A stretch of DNA of 64,000 nt from Heliomicrobium undosum. GTDB taxonomy: Bacteria; Bacillota; Desulfitobacteriia; Heliobacteriales; Heliobacteriaceae. The notes beneath the pieces were generated by a model, which did not search any database, was not told the DNA's origin, and was given only the letters and a program-made list of their open reading frames with translations. Within the stretch, counting starts at the first letter, position 1; every line of letters starts with the position of its first letter. Position numbers and translations under genes: made by a program. Shown here piece after piece: positions 18,949-27,258 of the stretch. The stretch is from NCBI RefSeq assembly GCF_009877425.1, contig NZ_WXEY01000014.1, positions 1 to 64,000 of the forward strand. Reading direction: 5' to 3'.

Positions 18949-19983
18949 ATGAAAAAAGGAACAGTGAAGGCCGTCGCCTTGTTGGCGACGGCGATTTTGA
19001 GCGCCAGCGTGATCGCTGGATGTGGACTATCATCGAAAACGCCGGAAACCATAGCGAGCGAAAGCAGCAAAGTCGCACCGGGCAAAGAAAAGGGCAATAT
19101 GCCAGCCCCGCCTACAGGTGGGGAAATGGAAAAAGCGAATACAGCCCATATCAAACAGAAGTGGCTCGATGTGCCCTATGCGAACCTGTCGGATGCCCAA
19201 AAGCTGGATATCTACCTGCCCAATGAGGGGAAGGGACCCTTTCCCGTCATTCTTTCGATTCATGGCGGCGGATTCATGTTTGGCGATAAGGCCGATGGAC
19301 AGCTTACGCCTATGTTGGAAGGGCTCAATCGAGGCTATGCAGTCGTCGGTGTAAACTATCGTTTGAGTGGAGAAGCCCAATTTCCAAAACAGATCAATGA
19401 CATCAAAGCGGCGATTCGCTGGATTCGCGCAAATGCCGAGCGGTATCAACTGAATCCCGACAAGATCGCTGTCTGGGGAGGGTCGGCTGGCGGCAACCTC
19501 TCTGCCTTGGCGGGCACCTCTGCCCACGTCAAAGACCTGGAAGACCTTACTTTAGGCAATCCGGAACAGTCGAGCCAGGTGAAGGCAGTTGTCGATTGGT
19601 TTGGGCCGGTCGATTTTCTCAAGATGGATGATCAATTCCGTGTTAGCGGGAAGGGAACGCCCAACCACAACAACGCCGATTCCTTTGAGTCCAAGCTGAT
19701 CGGGAAGCAGATCACGGAAGCGCCCGAGTTGGTGAAGGCGGCCAACCCCGAGACATACATCACACCGGATGATCCGCCCTTTTTCATCCAACATGGCACA
19801 GAAGACAAACTGGTGCCAACGGAACAGTCGGTGAACTTTGCGAAACGCCTAGAGAACGTGTTGGGCAAAGAAAAGGTTGTCTTGGAATTGCTCCAGGGAG
19901 CCGGACATGGCGATCCCCAGTTTTCGAAGGATGAAAATGTGAAAAAGGTTCTCGATTTCCTTGACGCACAGTTGAAGGGCTAA
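18949..19983 (+). CDS. Alpha/beta-hydrolase lipoprotein, probable esterase
   Basis: A 344-residue predicted lipoprotein: lipobox VIAGC after a hydrophobic signal, then an alpha/beta-hydrolase domain of the acetyl-esterase/BD-FAE type. The oxyanion-hole HGGGF motif, the nucleophile elbow GGSAGG, a late HGTEDKLVP segment carrying the catalytic Asp, and GAGHGDP with the catalytic His are all present, so it should be active. Likely an extracytoplasmic esterase acting on acylated sugars or similar esters. GGAGTGGAGG precedes the ATG. A hairpin with a T-rich tail follows, overlapping the end of the convergent gene. Confidence 0.85.
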   Translation: MKKGTVKAVALLATAILSASVIAGCGLSSKTPETIASESSKVAPGKEKGNMPAPPTGGEMEKANTAHIKQKWLDVPYANLSDAQKLDIYLPNEGKGPFPVILSIHGGGFMFGDKADGQLTPMLEGLNRGYAVVGVNYRLSGEAQFPKQINDIKAAIRWIRANAERYQLNPDKIAVWGGSAGGNLSALAGTSAHVKDLEDLTLGNPEQSSQVKAVVDWFGPVDFLKMDDQFRVSGKGTPNHNNADSFESKLIGKQITEAPELVKAANPETYITPDDPPFFIQHGTEDKLVPTEQSVNFAKRLENVLGKEKVVLELLQGAGHGDPQFSKDENVKKVLDFLDAQLKG

Positions 19984-20029
19984 AATTAGGAAGCAAAACC
20001 ATTCAAAAAGAGCGCCGCCAAAAAGAGTC

Positions 20030-20068
20030 AACCCGCCCCTTAGCGTCAGCAGGGAGGCGGGTTGTTTT
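20030..20068 (+). terminator. Terminator between convergent genes
   Basis: An AACCCGCC/GGCGGGTT stem (20030-20037 with 20056-20063) is followed by GTTTTCT. It overlaps the last codons of the minus-strand gene. Confidence 0.65.
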
Positions 20069-20843
20069 CTGTCAAAATCCCCCGCATCCCTCTCCGAAAC
20101 CCCGGCGTCCCCCCATTCGACGGATGCGGCACATGGCGGTGAGCGACCCCCATCTTCGCCAGCGTCTCGGCCGCATGCCCGCCGATGGCGACCACGAGCA
20201 GACCCTCCGCCCCGGACGCTACACTCAGCAGTTTCCCAAAAAAGGCTGCTCCCACCGCCAGCTCCTCCTTCGCCGGCGTGCGGTTGCTGAGCAGTCCCTT
20301 TTTTGCGTCATAAGGGTGGAAGGGGAAGATGTTCCATAGGATCACGTCAAAAGGGGAGAGACCGTTATGGAAGATCTCCTTCCATACCACCGTCGCCGTG
20401 GGTTCGGCAAAGCCCGATGCGCGTTGGGCCGGTTTCAGGTGGGGGGAGGCGGGGTTGCTTGTCCGTCCAGCCATGTGATCGCCGAGGATCACTGCCGGAG
20501 ATACGTCGGGGTGTTTGCCCATCAGCATCCGCTCCGATGTGAGGGCCACGCCAGAGAAACGGCCGCCCTGGTAGCCCACCGCTTCGGCGACAAAGAGATA
20601 CTTCGCCTCTTTGCGGAGCCGGAGGTATTGTTTCAGATGGGCCCTGCGGATCTCCGGCGCGTCGGGGCTGATATCGGTATCGAAATGATAGTCCCGCCAG
20701 GGATTGAAGGCTTGGGGAGACGCGAAGGCGGCCAGTTCGCCGACAAAATCCTCGATTGTATGGTCATGTCGACGGTCATTTCCATGTGTATGTAGGCGGT
20801 CATGTAGACGATCATTCGCTGGGCGATGATTGATATTAGCCAT
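20046..20843 (-). CDS. Uracil-DNA glycosylase superfamily protein
   Basis: A 265-residue protein with features of the uracil-DNA-glycosylase superfamily: a glycine-rich active-site loop (VAEAVGYQGGRFSG), a central ILWNIFPFHP segment with the Asn typical of uracil recognition, and a C-terminal HVPHPSNGG loop resembling the HPS DNA-intercalation loop. It would excise uracil or other damaged bases. The N-terminal 30 residues are rich in His, Arg and Asp, probably disordered. The ATG has a near-perfect AAAGGAGGT upstream. An unexplained T-tailed hairpin lies 75 bases farther upstream on the same strand. Confidence 0.75.
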   Translation of the reverse strand: MANINHRPANDRLHDRLHTHGNDRRHDHTIEDFVGELAAFASPQAFNPWRDYHFDTDISPDAPEIRRAHLKQYLRLRKEAKYLFVAEAVGYQGGRFSGVALTSERMLMGKHPDVSPAVILGDHMAGRTSNPASPHLKPAQRASGFAEPTATVVWKEIFHNGLSPFDVILWNIFPFHPYDAKKGLLSNRTPAKEELAVGAAFFGKLLSVASGAEGLLVVAIGGHAAETLAKMGVAHRHVPHPSNGGTPGFRRGMRGILTENNPPPC

Positions 20844-20917
20844 TGGGAAACCTCCTTTTGTGACGATTATAGCGGTCGCTGTGACCGCTTCCAATGGCAA
20901 GTTATGGCGAAAAAACA

Positions 20918-20962
20918 GGGGTTGTACCCGGCCGGTGAGGCCGCCGTGTACAACCCCTGTTG
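20918..20962 (-). terminator. Orphan T-tailed hairpin in the leader of the glycosylase gene
   Basis: A 14-bp perfect inverted repeat (AACAGGGGTTGTAC at 20924-20937 with its complement at 20948-20961) is followed on the minus strand by TTTTTT. It sits about 75 bases upstream of the minus-strand glycosylase gene, with no minus-strand gene before it. It could be an attenuator or the end of a short RNA. Confidence 0.6.
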
Positions 20963-21065
20963 TGTCAATCGGTTTTTTGTGAATGAAAGACGCGCGGTTT
21001 CTGATACGATATAATAGATGTAGTCGAAGAAACCAACGACTCAGCCAGTCTTCGGAGGTGAGTTC

Positions 21066-21695
21066 GTGAAAGAAATTTTGATTTCTGGGTTGCGCATCTT
21101 CCTATCGAGTTCGATCGCGGTCACGACCTTTCTGGCGACCTATTTGCTCGGCGGATTTGAATTCGTACCAGCCCTGGCCCTCGGCGGTGTAGCCTATTTC
21201 GTGACTTCCAAAGGAATTCAGCGCCGTTTCGCCTTGCCGCCCGGCCAGCATGCACTGACTGATGGCGCCGATCCTCATTACCTGGAGAAAATCCATAAGG
21301 AAGCCCGTCGCAAATGGAAAGTCATCGGGCGCTATCGCTTCAAAGTCCGTTCCCTCTCCATCTGGCTCAAAGTGACCCGCCTCTATAAAATCGCCGAACA
21401 GATCCTCGACATCACGGGGAAAGACCTCAGACAGATCAACAAAGCGCAGGCTTTTTTCAACCATTATCTCGACGCCACCGTCACCATCCTGGAAAAATAT
21501 TCGCTCCTGTCCAGCCAACCGATTTCCAATGATGAGATTCGCGACGCCCTGGAAAAAACTCATACGGGATTGCAAGACCTCGTTCACGGCTATGAAGAAC
21601 AGTTGAACAATCTCCTGGCCAAAGATTTGTTGGAACTTGATGTGGAAGTCAACGTGTTGAAGCAGACCCTTGACTCGAAAGGAGAGAAAAAATGA
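21066..21695 (+). CDS. xpaC: XpaC-like protein (5-bromo-4-chloroindolyl phosphate hydrolysis family)
   Basis: A 209-residue protein with two short N-terminal membrane helices (residues 5-45) and a helical cytoplasmic domain, as in the XpaC/halogen_Hydrol family. The family almost always sits directly upstream of a TelA gene, as here, where the stop overlaps the next ATG by four bases (ATGA). The biochemical role is not settled; pairing with TelA suggests envelope or toxic-compound stress. The start is GTG with GGAGGTGAG before it. A TATAAT-like -10 is visible at 21010-21015. Confidence 0.8.
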   Translation: MKEILISGLRIFLSSSIAVTTFLATYLLGGFEFVPALALGGVAYFVTSKGIQRRFALPPGQHALTDGADPHYLEKIHKEARRKWKVIGRYRFKVRSLSIWLKVTRLYKIAEQILDITGKDLRQINKAQAFFNHYLDATVTILEKYSLLSSQPISNDEIRDALEKTHTGLQDLVHGYEEQLNNLLAKDLLELDVEVNVLKQTLDSKGEKK

Positions 21696-22894
21696 CCAGA
21701 CCGAATCCGGCGGATCCTTTTGACATTCCCGGCCCGTTCGACCGCATCCAGGTGCCCGTAACGCCTGCCCCGCTGGTGTCGCCCCAGTCGACCCCCGCGC
21801 CGTCCTTAGCGGCAACCCCGCCCGAACCGGCGGTGACCCTCGCCGCCTTACCTGCCGATCAGCAGCAAAAGGCGCTGGCCCTGGCCAAGCAAATCGATGA
21901 GAAAAACCCGCAAACCCTGCTGCAATACGGCTTGCCCGTTCAGTCGGAGCTTTCCCGTTTTGCCGATAGCATCCTCGATCATGTACGGGCAAAGGATTCC
22001 GGTCCCGTCGGGGAGGTTCTCGGCAATTTGATGCTGAAACTCAAAGAAGCCAATCCCGATGACCTGATGGAATCGAAAGGCGGCTTCTTCAATAAGTTCT
22101 TCGGTTCGGCCAAGCGTTCCGCCGAAAAGGTCCTGGCCCGCTACCAGACCTTGGGCGGCGAGATCGACCAGATCAGCCTCCAATTGGATAAAGCACGCCT
22201 CCAGCTCCTGCGCGATGTCACCTTGCTCGAAACCTTGTTCCACAAAAACCGGGAGTACTTCAACGAGTTGAACGTCTACATCGCTGCCGCCCAGCACAAG
22301 CTGGAGGAGCTGCGCACCCGGACCATCCCCCAACTGCAGCAACGGGCCGCCGCCACCAACGACACAGCCGTCGTGCAGGAGTTGAACGATCACCTCCAAT
22401 TTGTCGACCGGCTGGAAAAGAAGGTCCACGACCTGTTGATCAGCCGCACCGTCACATTGCAGACTGCGCCACAGATCCGCCTGATTCAGAACAACGACCA
22501 CGTGCTGGTGGAAAAAATCCAATCGTCCATCTTGACGACGATCCCGCTCTGGAAAAACCAGATTGTGCTCACCTTGACGCTGCAACGCCAGCAGACCGCC
22601 CTGGCCATGCAGCGGCAGGTCACGGATACCACCAATGAACTGCTCCTGCGCAACTCGGAGATGCTCAAGACCAATACCATCGGCGTCGCCCGGGAAAATG
22701 AACGGGCCATCGTCGATATGGCAACGTTGAAAAAGACCCAGGAAAACCTGATGGATACGCTGGAAGAGACCTTGAAAATCCAGCAGGAGGGCCGCGTCAA
22801 GCGCCGGGAAGCCGAGGCGGAACTGGCCCGATTGGAGCAGGATTTGAAAAACCGCATGGCCGCCATGGTCACCGGGGCGAGTCGTTCGATGTGA
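21692..22894 (+). CDS. telA: TelA family protein (toxic anion resistance)
   Basis: A 400-residue, mostly helical soluble protein of the TelA/toxic-anion-resistance family, recognised by its length, long coiled-coil helices, the conserved middle region around RYQTLGGEIDQIS, and its position behind xpaC. The first 50 residues are Pro/Ala-rich and likely disordered. Homologues are linked to tellurite and antimicrobial resistance, but the mechanism is unknown. It is translationally coupled to xpaC by an ATGA overlap. A hairpin follows. Confidence 0.85.
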   Translation: MTRPNPADPFDIPGPFDRIQVPVTPAPLVSPQSTPAPSLAATPPEPAVTLAALPADQQQKALALAKQIDEKNPQTLLQYGLPVQSELSRFADSILDHVRAKDSGPVGEVLGNLMLKLKEANPDDLMESKGGFFNKFFGSAKRSAEKVLARYQTLGGEIDQISLQLDKARLQLLRDVTLLETLFHKNREYFNELNVYIAAAQHKLEELRTRTIPQLQQRAAATNDTAVVQELNDHLQFVDRLEKKVHDLLISRTVTLQTAPQIRLIQNNDHVLVEKIQSSILTTIPLWKNQIVLTLTLQRQQTALAMQRQVTDTTNELLLRNSEMLKTNTIGVARENERAIVDMATLKKTQENLMDTLEETLKIQQEGRVKRREAEAELARLEQDLKNRMAAMVTGASRSM

Positions 22895-22958
22895 GAGTTG
22901 CCTTGGAATGAGCGGCCTTTCCCGTTGGTCCGAGAGTAGAGTTCTGTTATACCGATAA

Positions 22959-23005
22959 AAGGGGATGACCCTCCGCACATTGTGCAGAGGGCCATCCCCT
23001 TGATA
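22959..23005 (+). terminator. Hairpin after telA
   Basis: An AAGGGGATG/CATCCCCTT outer stem (22959-22967 with 22993-23001) and an inner CCCTC/GAGGG stem form a long hairpin. The downstream tail is only moderately T-rich. Confidence 0.6.
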
Positions 23006-23157
23006 TTTATTCATCATCTTCATGTGAAGGACGCTGTCTCTTAAAAGATACTATCCTGGTAGAAGGACTCTATCTCTAAAACACTGCGAAGTCATGCAGT
23101 AACATTATTTTCTCTTTCCTATTAGTACGCTTACATACCCTTGATTTTTCGGAATTG

Positions 23158-23607
23158 TTACTTTTGGACCGCTTTTAACTCGACAAAGGCGGCTTTCAGC
23201 TGCTTGCCGATCCGTTCGCTTGACTTGTGGGCATCCATGAAGTACATCGTGGTGCTCCCCCGGTAAGGGAAAGTGTCGCCGAACAGGGCGTATTCTAGGC
23301 AGGTGCGCACGATGTTGACGGAGCAGTCCTCTTCATGATTGTCCCGGCAGTCCTTGCATTCCAGGAGAACCATGGCGAGCGCTTCGAGCATGTCGTCCTC
23401 TGAATAGGTCTTTAGATCTTTGCTGGGGATCATCGAACTGCCCTGGGGGATGCTGGTGACCTTTTTGGTCACCACATAGTTGGCCACTTTTCTAGAAAAA
23501 AAGACAAGGCATTTGTTTTTTTCACAGGTGCCGCAAGACTCTCCGTGCAGACAAAGGGCATCCAGTTTTTTCTGGAGCGCCTCAAAGTTGATCTCCCGTT
23601 CCGTCAC
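23158..23607 (-). CDS. Eight-cysteine protein paired with a siroheme reductase (copy A)
   Basis: A 149-residue soluble protein I do not recognise by name. Eight cysteines fall in two clusters, C19-x5-C25-x2-C28-x4-C33 and C84-x2-C87-x7-C95-x7-C103, enough for two iron-sulfur clusters or two zinc sites. A strongly conserved C-terminal YRGSTTMYFMDAHKSSERIG block suggests a defined fold. It starts 19 bases after the siroheme gene, so the two are co-transcribed. Its paralogue at 24703-25155 keeps all eight Cys. I infer an electron-transfer or assembly partner; this is not proven. Confidence 0.7.
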   Translation of the reverse strand: MTEREINFEALQKKLDALCLHGESCGTCEKNKCLVFFSRKVANYVVTKKVTSIPQGSSMIPSKDLKTYSEDDMLEALAMVLLECKDCRDNHEEDCSVNIVRTCLEYALFGDTFPYRGSTTMYFMDAHKSSERIGKQLKAAFVELKAVQK

Positions 23608-23626
23608 TTGTCTTCACGCTCCGCTC

Positions 23627-24334
23627 TTAGTCGTTGAGAAAATCGAGGAAATCGTTTACTGCCTCTTCCGCTTGCGGCAGTTTGTCTGCCGGGAGGACAA
23701 AGGGATCCAGTCCGACACGCTTCATGGTAAGGCAGAGGCGCTCTTTTGTTTCGGCCAATTGCCGGTATGTATGCAAAACATGATCCAGCACGGTGAAGAC
23801 GGCCTCCCGGGAGATTTTTTGGTAGGCCCGCTGGGCATGGACGGGGTTGCGGCTTCCACCGCGGCCGCCGATATAGATGTCAAACTCGTTCTGGCCGACA
23901 GCCGTGACGCCGAAGTCGGCGCAGTGGGGATCGGTGCATCCCCGGTGGCAGCCGGCGACGCTGATTTTGAAATCGTGAGGTGTCGGCTGGTTGCTGTATT
24001 TGCCTTGAATCTCCACAGCCAGTTCGAAGACGTCGCTAAGGCTGCGGTGACAGAGGGCATGACTGCCGGGGCATCCTTTGACGTTGCGGACGATGTCGCC
24101 GAAGCAACCCAACTCCAATCCGAGGGCATGCAGCCCTGTGGTGAAGCGTTCGAGGTTCTCTTCAGGGAGCAGGACCAGTAAGGTCTGCCGGGTCGTCAGC
24201 TTGCTGCCGATGGCGCCCACTTCCGGCAACAGCTTGCCGAGCCCCAACAACTGTTCCGGTGTGATAAAACCGCAGGGGGTGATGATGCCGACACCGAGAA
24301 CACCGTTGCGCTGTTTGAAAATGGCTTTTCCCAA
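23627..24334 (-). CDS. Low-molecular-weight siroheme/4Fe-4S (sulfite/nitrite) reductase-like protein (copy A)
   Basis: A 235-residue single-repeat protein of the nitrite/sulfite reductase family: ferredoxin-like half domain at residues 1-70, then the siroheme-4Fe-4S domain with C88-PGSHAL-C95 and GC129-HRG-C133, the likely cluster and siroheme ligands. The size fits the small assimilatory-type sulfite reductases of anaerobes rather than the two-repeat CysI/NirA enzymes. The start is TTG at 24334, aligned with the ATG of copy B and preceded by AAAGGG; a GTG nine bases upstream is the alternative. A promoter is visible at 24411-24440. Substrate (sulfite, nitrite or other) is undetermined. Confidence 0.82.
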   Translation of the reverse strand: MGKAIFKQRNGVLGVGIITPCGFITPEQLLGLGKLLPEVGAIGSKLTTRQTLLVLLPEENLERFTTGLHALGLELGCFGDIVRNVKGCPGSHALCHRSLSDVFELAVEIQGKYSNQPTPHDFKISVAGCHRGCTDPHCADFGVTAVGQNEFDIYIGGRGGSRNPVHAQRAYQKISREAVFTVLDHVLHTYRQLAETKERLCLTMKRVGLDPFVLPADKLPQAEEAVNDFLDFLND

Positions 24335-24410
24335 TAGGATCACCCTTTCTAAAGTTGGGGTTCCGGTTGTAAGAAAATAAAGGCTGTTTTAGTTTTTCAT
24401 TACTTTGTAC

Positions 24411-24440
24411 ATTTTATCGCTTGTTTATATCAGGTGGCAA
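24411..24440 (-). promoter_or_regulatory. Sigma-A-like promoter of siroheme cassette A
   Basis: On the minus strand TTGCCA, an 18-base spacer and TAAAAT lie about 75 bases upstream of the start. The surrounding sequence is strongly AT-rich. Confidence 0.6.
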
Positions 24441-24590
24441 GGTATATATTTTTTGTTGTTTAAGATTTATTCAACCCTAGGCAATGCTGAACAAACACGG
24501 TTAAAAATGGTACATACAAGATAGAAAAGTGGAAATTTTGATGTTCATCTTCTTGAACAAAGATAAAAAACCGGGTATTTTTTAAGGAAT

Positions 24591-24633
24591 TAAAAAAGAG
24601 AATCCCTGTCTTCGTTTTCGCAGGGAATCTCTT
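24591..24633 (-). terminator. Terminator between the two siroheme cassettes
   Basis: AAGAGAATCCCTG (24596-24608) pairs with 24621-24633 with one mismatch. On the minus strand it is followed by a run of T. It ends the transcript of cassette B, so cassette A is transcribed separately. Confidence 0.85.
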
Positions 24634-24702
24634 CGAAGGTACTAGCGTTCCTGTGAACTGAACTTTTGTTTGCAAGGCTTCCGGGTATATGGGCAAGCCT
24701 TT

Positions 24703-25155
24703 TTATTGTTTATGTACACCCTTCATTTGAATAAATGTCTCCTTCAACTGCTTCCCGATCCGCTCACTCGACTTGTGGGCGTCCAGGAAGTACATGGTCG
24801 TGCTGCCGCGATAGGGGAGCTTGTCGCCGAAGAGGGCGTATTCTAAGCAGGTGCGGACAATGTTGACGGAGCAGTCCTCCTCATGGTTGTCCCGGCAGTC
24901 CTTGCACTGCAGGAGGACAAGCGCCAAGGCCTCGATAATTTCTTTTTCAGAATAGATCTTCAGGTCCTGGTTCGGGATCATGGAGCAGCCCTGGGGGATG
25001 TTGGTGACCTTTTTCGCCAGCGCGTAGTTGGCCACTTTCCGCGAAAAGAAGACGAGGCATTTGTTTTTTTCGCAGGTCCTGCAGGCCTCTCCATGCAGGC
25101 AGAGGGAGTCGAGCTTTTTCGAGATCTCCTCAAAACGGATCTCGTTTTCCGTCAT
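24703..25155 (-). CDS. Eight-cysteine protein paired with a siroheme reductase (copy B)
   Basis: A 150-residue paralogue of the gene at 23158-23607, with all eight cysteines at the same spacing plus one extra (C57). The same EEDCSVNIVRTCLEYALFGD segment and STTMYF-DAHKSSERIGKQL tail are present. It lies 21 bases after its siroheme partner. Retention of every cysteine in both copies argues that both are functional. The function is unknown; a redox partner of the reductase is the simplest idea. Confidence 0.7.
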   Translation of the reverse strand: MTENEIRFEEISKKLDSLCLHGEACRTCEKNKCLVFFSRKVANYALAKKVTNIPQGCSMIPNQDLKIYSEKEIIEALALVLLQCKDCRDNHEEDCSVNIVRTCLEYALFGDKLPYRGSTTMYFLDAHKSSERIGKQLKETFIQMKGVHKQ

Positions 25156-25176
25156 ACCGCCTTCACGCTCCTCTCC

Positions 25177-25884
25177 TTATTCGGCGAGAAAATCGAGAAA
25201 ATCGTTCTCTTCCGCTTCTGCCTTCGGCAGTTTGTCTTTGGGGAGGACGAAGGGGTCGATGCCGACGCGCCGGATGGTCAGACAGAGGCGCTCCCGCTCT
25301 TCCGCCAATTGCCGGTATGCGGTCAAGACATGATCCAGCGCAGTAAAGACGGCTTCCCGGGAAATCCGCTGGTAGACCCGCTGGCCATGGACGGGGTTGC
25401 GGCTGCCGCCCCGGCCACCGAGATAGATGTCGAACTCGTTCTGGCCGGCGGCAGTGACGCCGAAATCGGCGCAATGGGGGTCTGTGCAACCGCGGTGACA
25501 GCCGGCCACGCTGATTTTGAAATCATGGGGTGTGGGCTGGTTGCTGTACTTGTTCTGAATCTCTACGGCCAGCTCGAAGACGTCGCTGAGGCTGCGTTGA
25601 CAGAGGGACTTGTTGCCGGGACAGCCTTTGACGTTGCGGACGATGTCGCCGAAGCAGCCCACATCCAATCCGAGCTCGCGCAGCTTCGTCGTAAACCGGT
25701 CCAGGTTCTCCTCCGGGAGCAGCACCACCAGGGTCTGCCGGGTTGTCAGTTTGCTGCCGACGGCGCCCACCTCCGGCAGAAGCTTGCCCAGGCCCAGCAA
25801 CTGCTCTGGTGTGATAAACCCGCAGGGGGTGATGACGCCGACACCGAGAACGCCGTTGCGCTGCTTGAAAATGGCTTTTCCCAT
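25177..25884 (-). CDS. Low-molecular-weight siroheme/4Fe-4S (sulfite/nitrite) reductase-like protein (copy B)
   Basis: A 235-residue paralogue of the gene at 23627-24334, colinear and very similar throughout, with the same siroheme/cluster cysteines (C-PGNKSL-C and GC-HRG-C). The ATG start has AAAGGATG 10-15 bases upstream. It is the first gene of its two-gene cassette, with its own promoter at 25968-25997. The cassette order and gaps match copy A, so the whole unit was duplicated in tandem. Different electron donors, substrates or regulation could distinguish the copies. Confidence 0.82.
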   Translation of the reverse strand: MGKAIFKQRNGVLGVGVITPCGFITPEQLLGLGKLLPEVGAVGSKLTTRQTLVVLLPEENLDRFTTKLRELGLDVGCFGDIVRNVKGCPGNKSLCQRSLSDVFELAVEIQNKYSNQPTPHDFKISVAGCHRGCTDPHCADFGVTAAGQNEFDIYLGGRGGSRNPVHGQRVYQRISREAVFTALDHVLTAYRQLAEERERLCLTIRRVGIDPFVLPKDKLPKAEAEENDFLDFLAE

Positions 25885-25967
25885 GCACAGATCATCCTTT
25901 CAGAAAAATGGATTCCCTGTTGGAACGCACAAGAGGCCGGAATAATCTGATTTTTCTTATGTTCCTT

Positions 25968-25997
25968 ATTTTATCTCCCGGAAACGCGCGAAAGCAA
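25968..25997 (-). promoter_or_regulatory. Sigma-A-like promoter of siroheme cassette B
   Basis: On the minus strand TTGCTT, an 18-base spacer and TAAAAT lie about 85 bases upstream of the ATG. The -10 and spacer match those of cassette A. Confidence 0.6.
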
Positions 25998-26141
25998 GCA
26001 ATATATTCTTAAAAAGTAATTTACAAGAAGAAGCGAATTTCATCTCTAGAAGCAAGGCTCGACTTGCTAATTTATGGCAAACATTGTAAGATGGAATATA
26101 AAGAAAGTTGTAACCGGCTTTATAGGTGTGGTGAGTATCTG

Positions 26142-26549
26142 ATGGATGAAGGCATTCAAATCAAACTAAAGGAACGGCTCGGCGCACTCCCGGCGGTGAG
26201 TGTCGCCTATCTGTTCGGTTCTGTGGCCAAGGGTTGCGAACGACCTGGGAGCGATATCGACATCGCCATTCTGTTTCAACAGGGCCTTTCCAAATGGGAG
26301 AGATTCCAATTGCGGTTGGAGATTGCAGGTCTATTGGAAGATATTGCGGGAAGGCAGGTCGATGTGGTGGATCTCGAGGAAGCAACCTTGCTGCTCCAGC
26401 ACCAGGTCCGCCGGCACGGCATTGTCATGGTAGAAAGAGAGCGGCAGCGCCGGGTCGATTTTGAAGTGCGTTCTCGCCGTGAGTTTTTTGATTTTCTGCC
26501 ATACTTGGAGTATCGCAATAATGTGCTGATCGGTAAGCGGAATCGGTAG
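26142..26549 (+). CDS. mntA: MntA-type nucleotidyltransferase antitoxin
   Basis: A 135-residue minimal nucleotidyltransferase. The signature GS(26-27)-x10-D38-I-D40 is intact in LFGSVAKGCERPGSDIDIAI, with a third acidic residue in the VDVVDLEEA strand. In HepT/MntA systems this antitoxin adds AMP groups to a tyrosine of the HEPN toxin and blocks its RNase activity. The toxin gene follows 13 bases later. The ATG at 26142 is chosen by homology and length; a TTG at 26064 would add 26 non-family residues. Confidence 0.85.
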   Translation: MDEGIQIKLKERLGALPAVSVAYLFGSVAKGCERPGSDIDIAILFQQGLSKWERFQLRLEIAGLLEDIAGRQVDVVDLEEATLLLQHQVRRHGIVMVERERQRRVDFEVRSRREFFDFLPYLEYRNNVLIGKRNR

Positions 26550-26562
26550 AGGGGGGAAGGCC

Positions 26563-26994
26563 GTGGTTGATCAATCTCTATTGAAACAAAAACTGGCATT
26601 GCTGAATGAATATATTCATGACTTGCGGGATGTGCGCGATAATCCGCCCATTAGCCTATCTGCTGTTGTGAATGACAAAAAAACTCGTCGCTTTGTTGAG
26701 CGAACACTGCATCTGGCGATTGAATGCAGCTTGGATATTGGCAATCATATTATCGCTGATGAGAAATACCGCGAGCCGAGAAGCAACAGGGATATTTTTG
26801 CCGTGCTTGTCGAAAATGGGGTGATTTCGGAGGCTCTTCTGGGGGATCTTCAAAAAATGGCGCAGTTTAGAAATCTATTGGTTCATGACTACGCGCGAAT
26901 CGATCCCGACATTATCTACAAAATTCTTTATAACGGACTAAAAGATGTTGAAACATACGTAATGGAGATAAAAGATCGGTTTGTTCCGGACTAA
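26563..26994 (+). CDS. hepT: HepT-type HEPN RNase toxin (DUF86)
   Basis: A 143-residue helical HEPN-domain protein. The catalytic and target motif R103-NLLV-H108-D-Y110 matches the Rx4HxY signature of HepT exactly. R and H form the RNase site and Y is the residue modified by MntA. It would cleave RNA when released from the antitoxin. The start is GTG with AGGGGGGAAGG upstream. It is followed after 36 bases by a broken second nucleotidyltransferase gene, suggesting an array of such modules. Confidence 0.88.
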   Translation: MVDQSLLKQKLALLNEYIHDLRDVRDNPPISLSAVVNDKKTRRFVERTLHLAIECSLDIGNHIIADEKYREPRSNRDIFAVLVENGVISEALLGDLQKMAQFRNLLVHDYARIDPDIIYKILYNGLKDVETYVMEIKDRFVPD

Positions 26995-27030
26995 CACAAC
27001 GCTACCCGTCAGCCTGAGAGGTGGTATATT

Positions 27031-27258
27031 TTGGGGGAGCGGGAACGATTCTCTGCGATTATCGATACGATCCTAAAGGAAAACCTCGGCGCGTACCGAG
27101 TGAAGGTGTTCTTTTTCGGTTCCTGGTCCCGATTCGAGGAACGTCCATCCTCTGACATTGATATTGCGATCCAGGCAGCGGAGCCGCTCCCTCCGGGAGC
27201 CTTGGCCCGGTTACGCGCTGCTTTTGAAGATTCCCCGTTGCCCTTGCCGCCTTGTTAA
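27031..27258 (+). pseudogene. Truncated second MNT nucleotidyltransferase
   Basis: A TTG start with GAGAGGTGG upstream opens a 75-codon frame with an intact GSWSRFEERPSSDIDIAI active-site signature. It ends early in a Pro/Leu-rich run where family members continue with their third catalytic strand. Another frame just downstream (to about 27309) reads LLRHWVNMIKDAVNAVEE, consistent with frameshift decay or internal deletion. It is closely related to the fragment at 16391-16546. Whether the short protein is still made is unknown. Confidence 0.6.

Noticed and set aside
24883-25950. A 355-codon plus-strand frame across the second siroheme cassette
   Set aside because: It runs antisense to two conserved genes and through their intergenic gap; composition is shadow-like.
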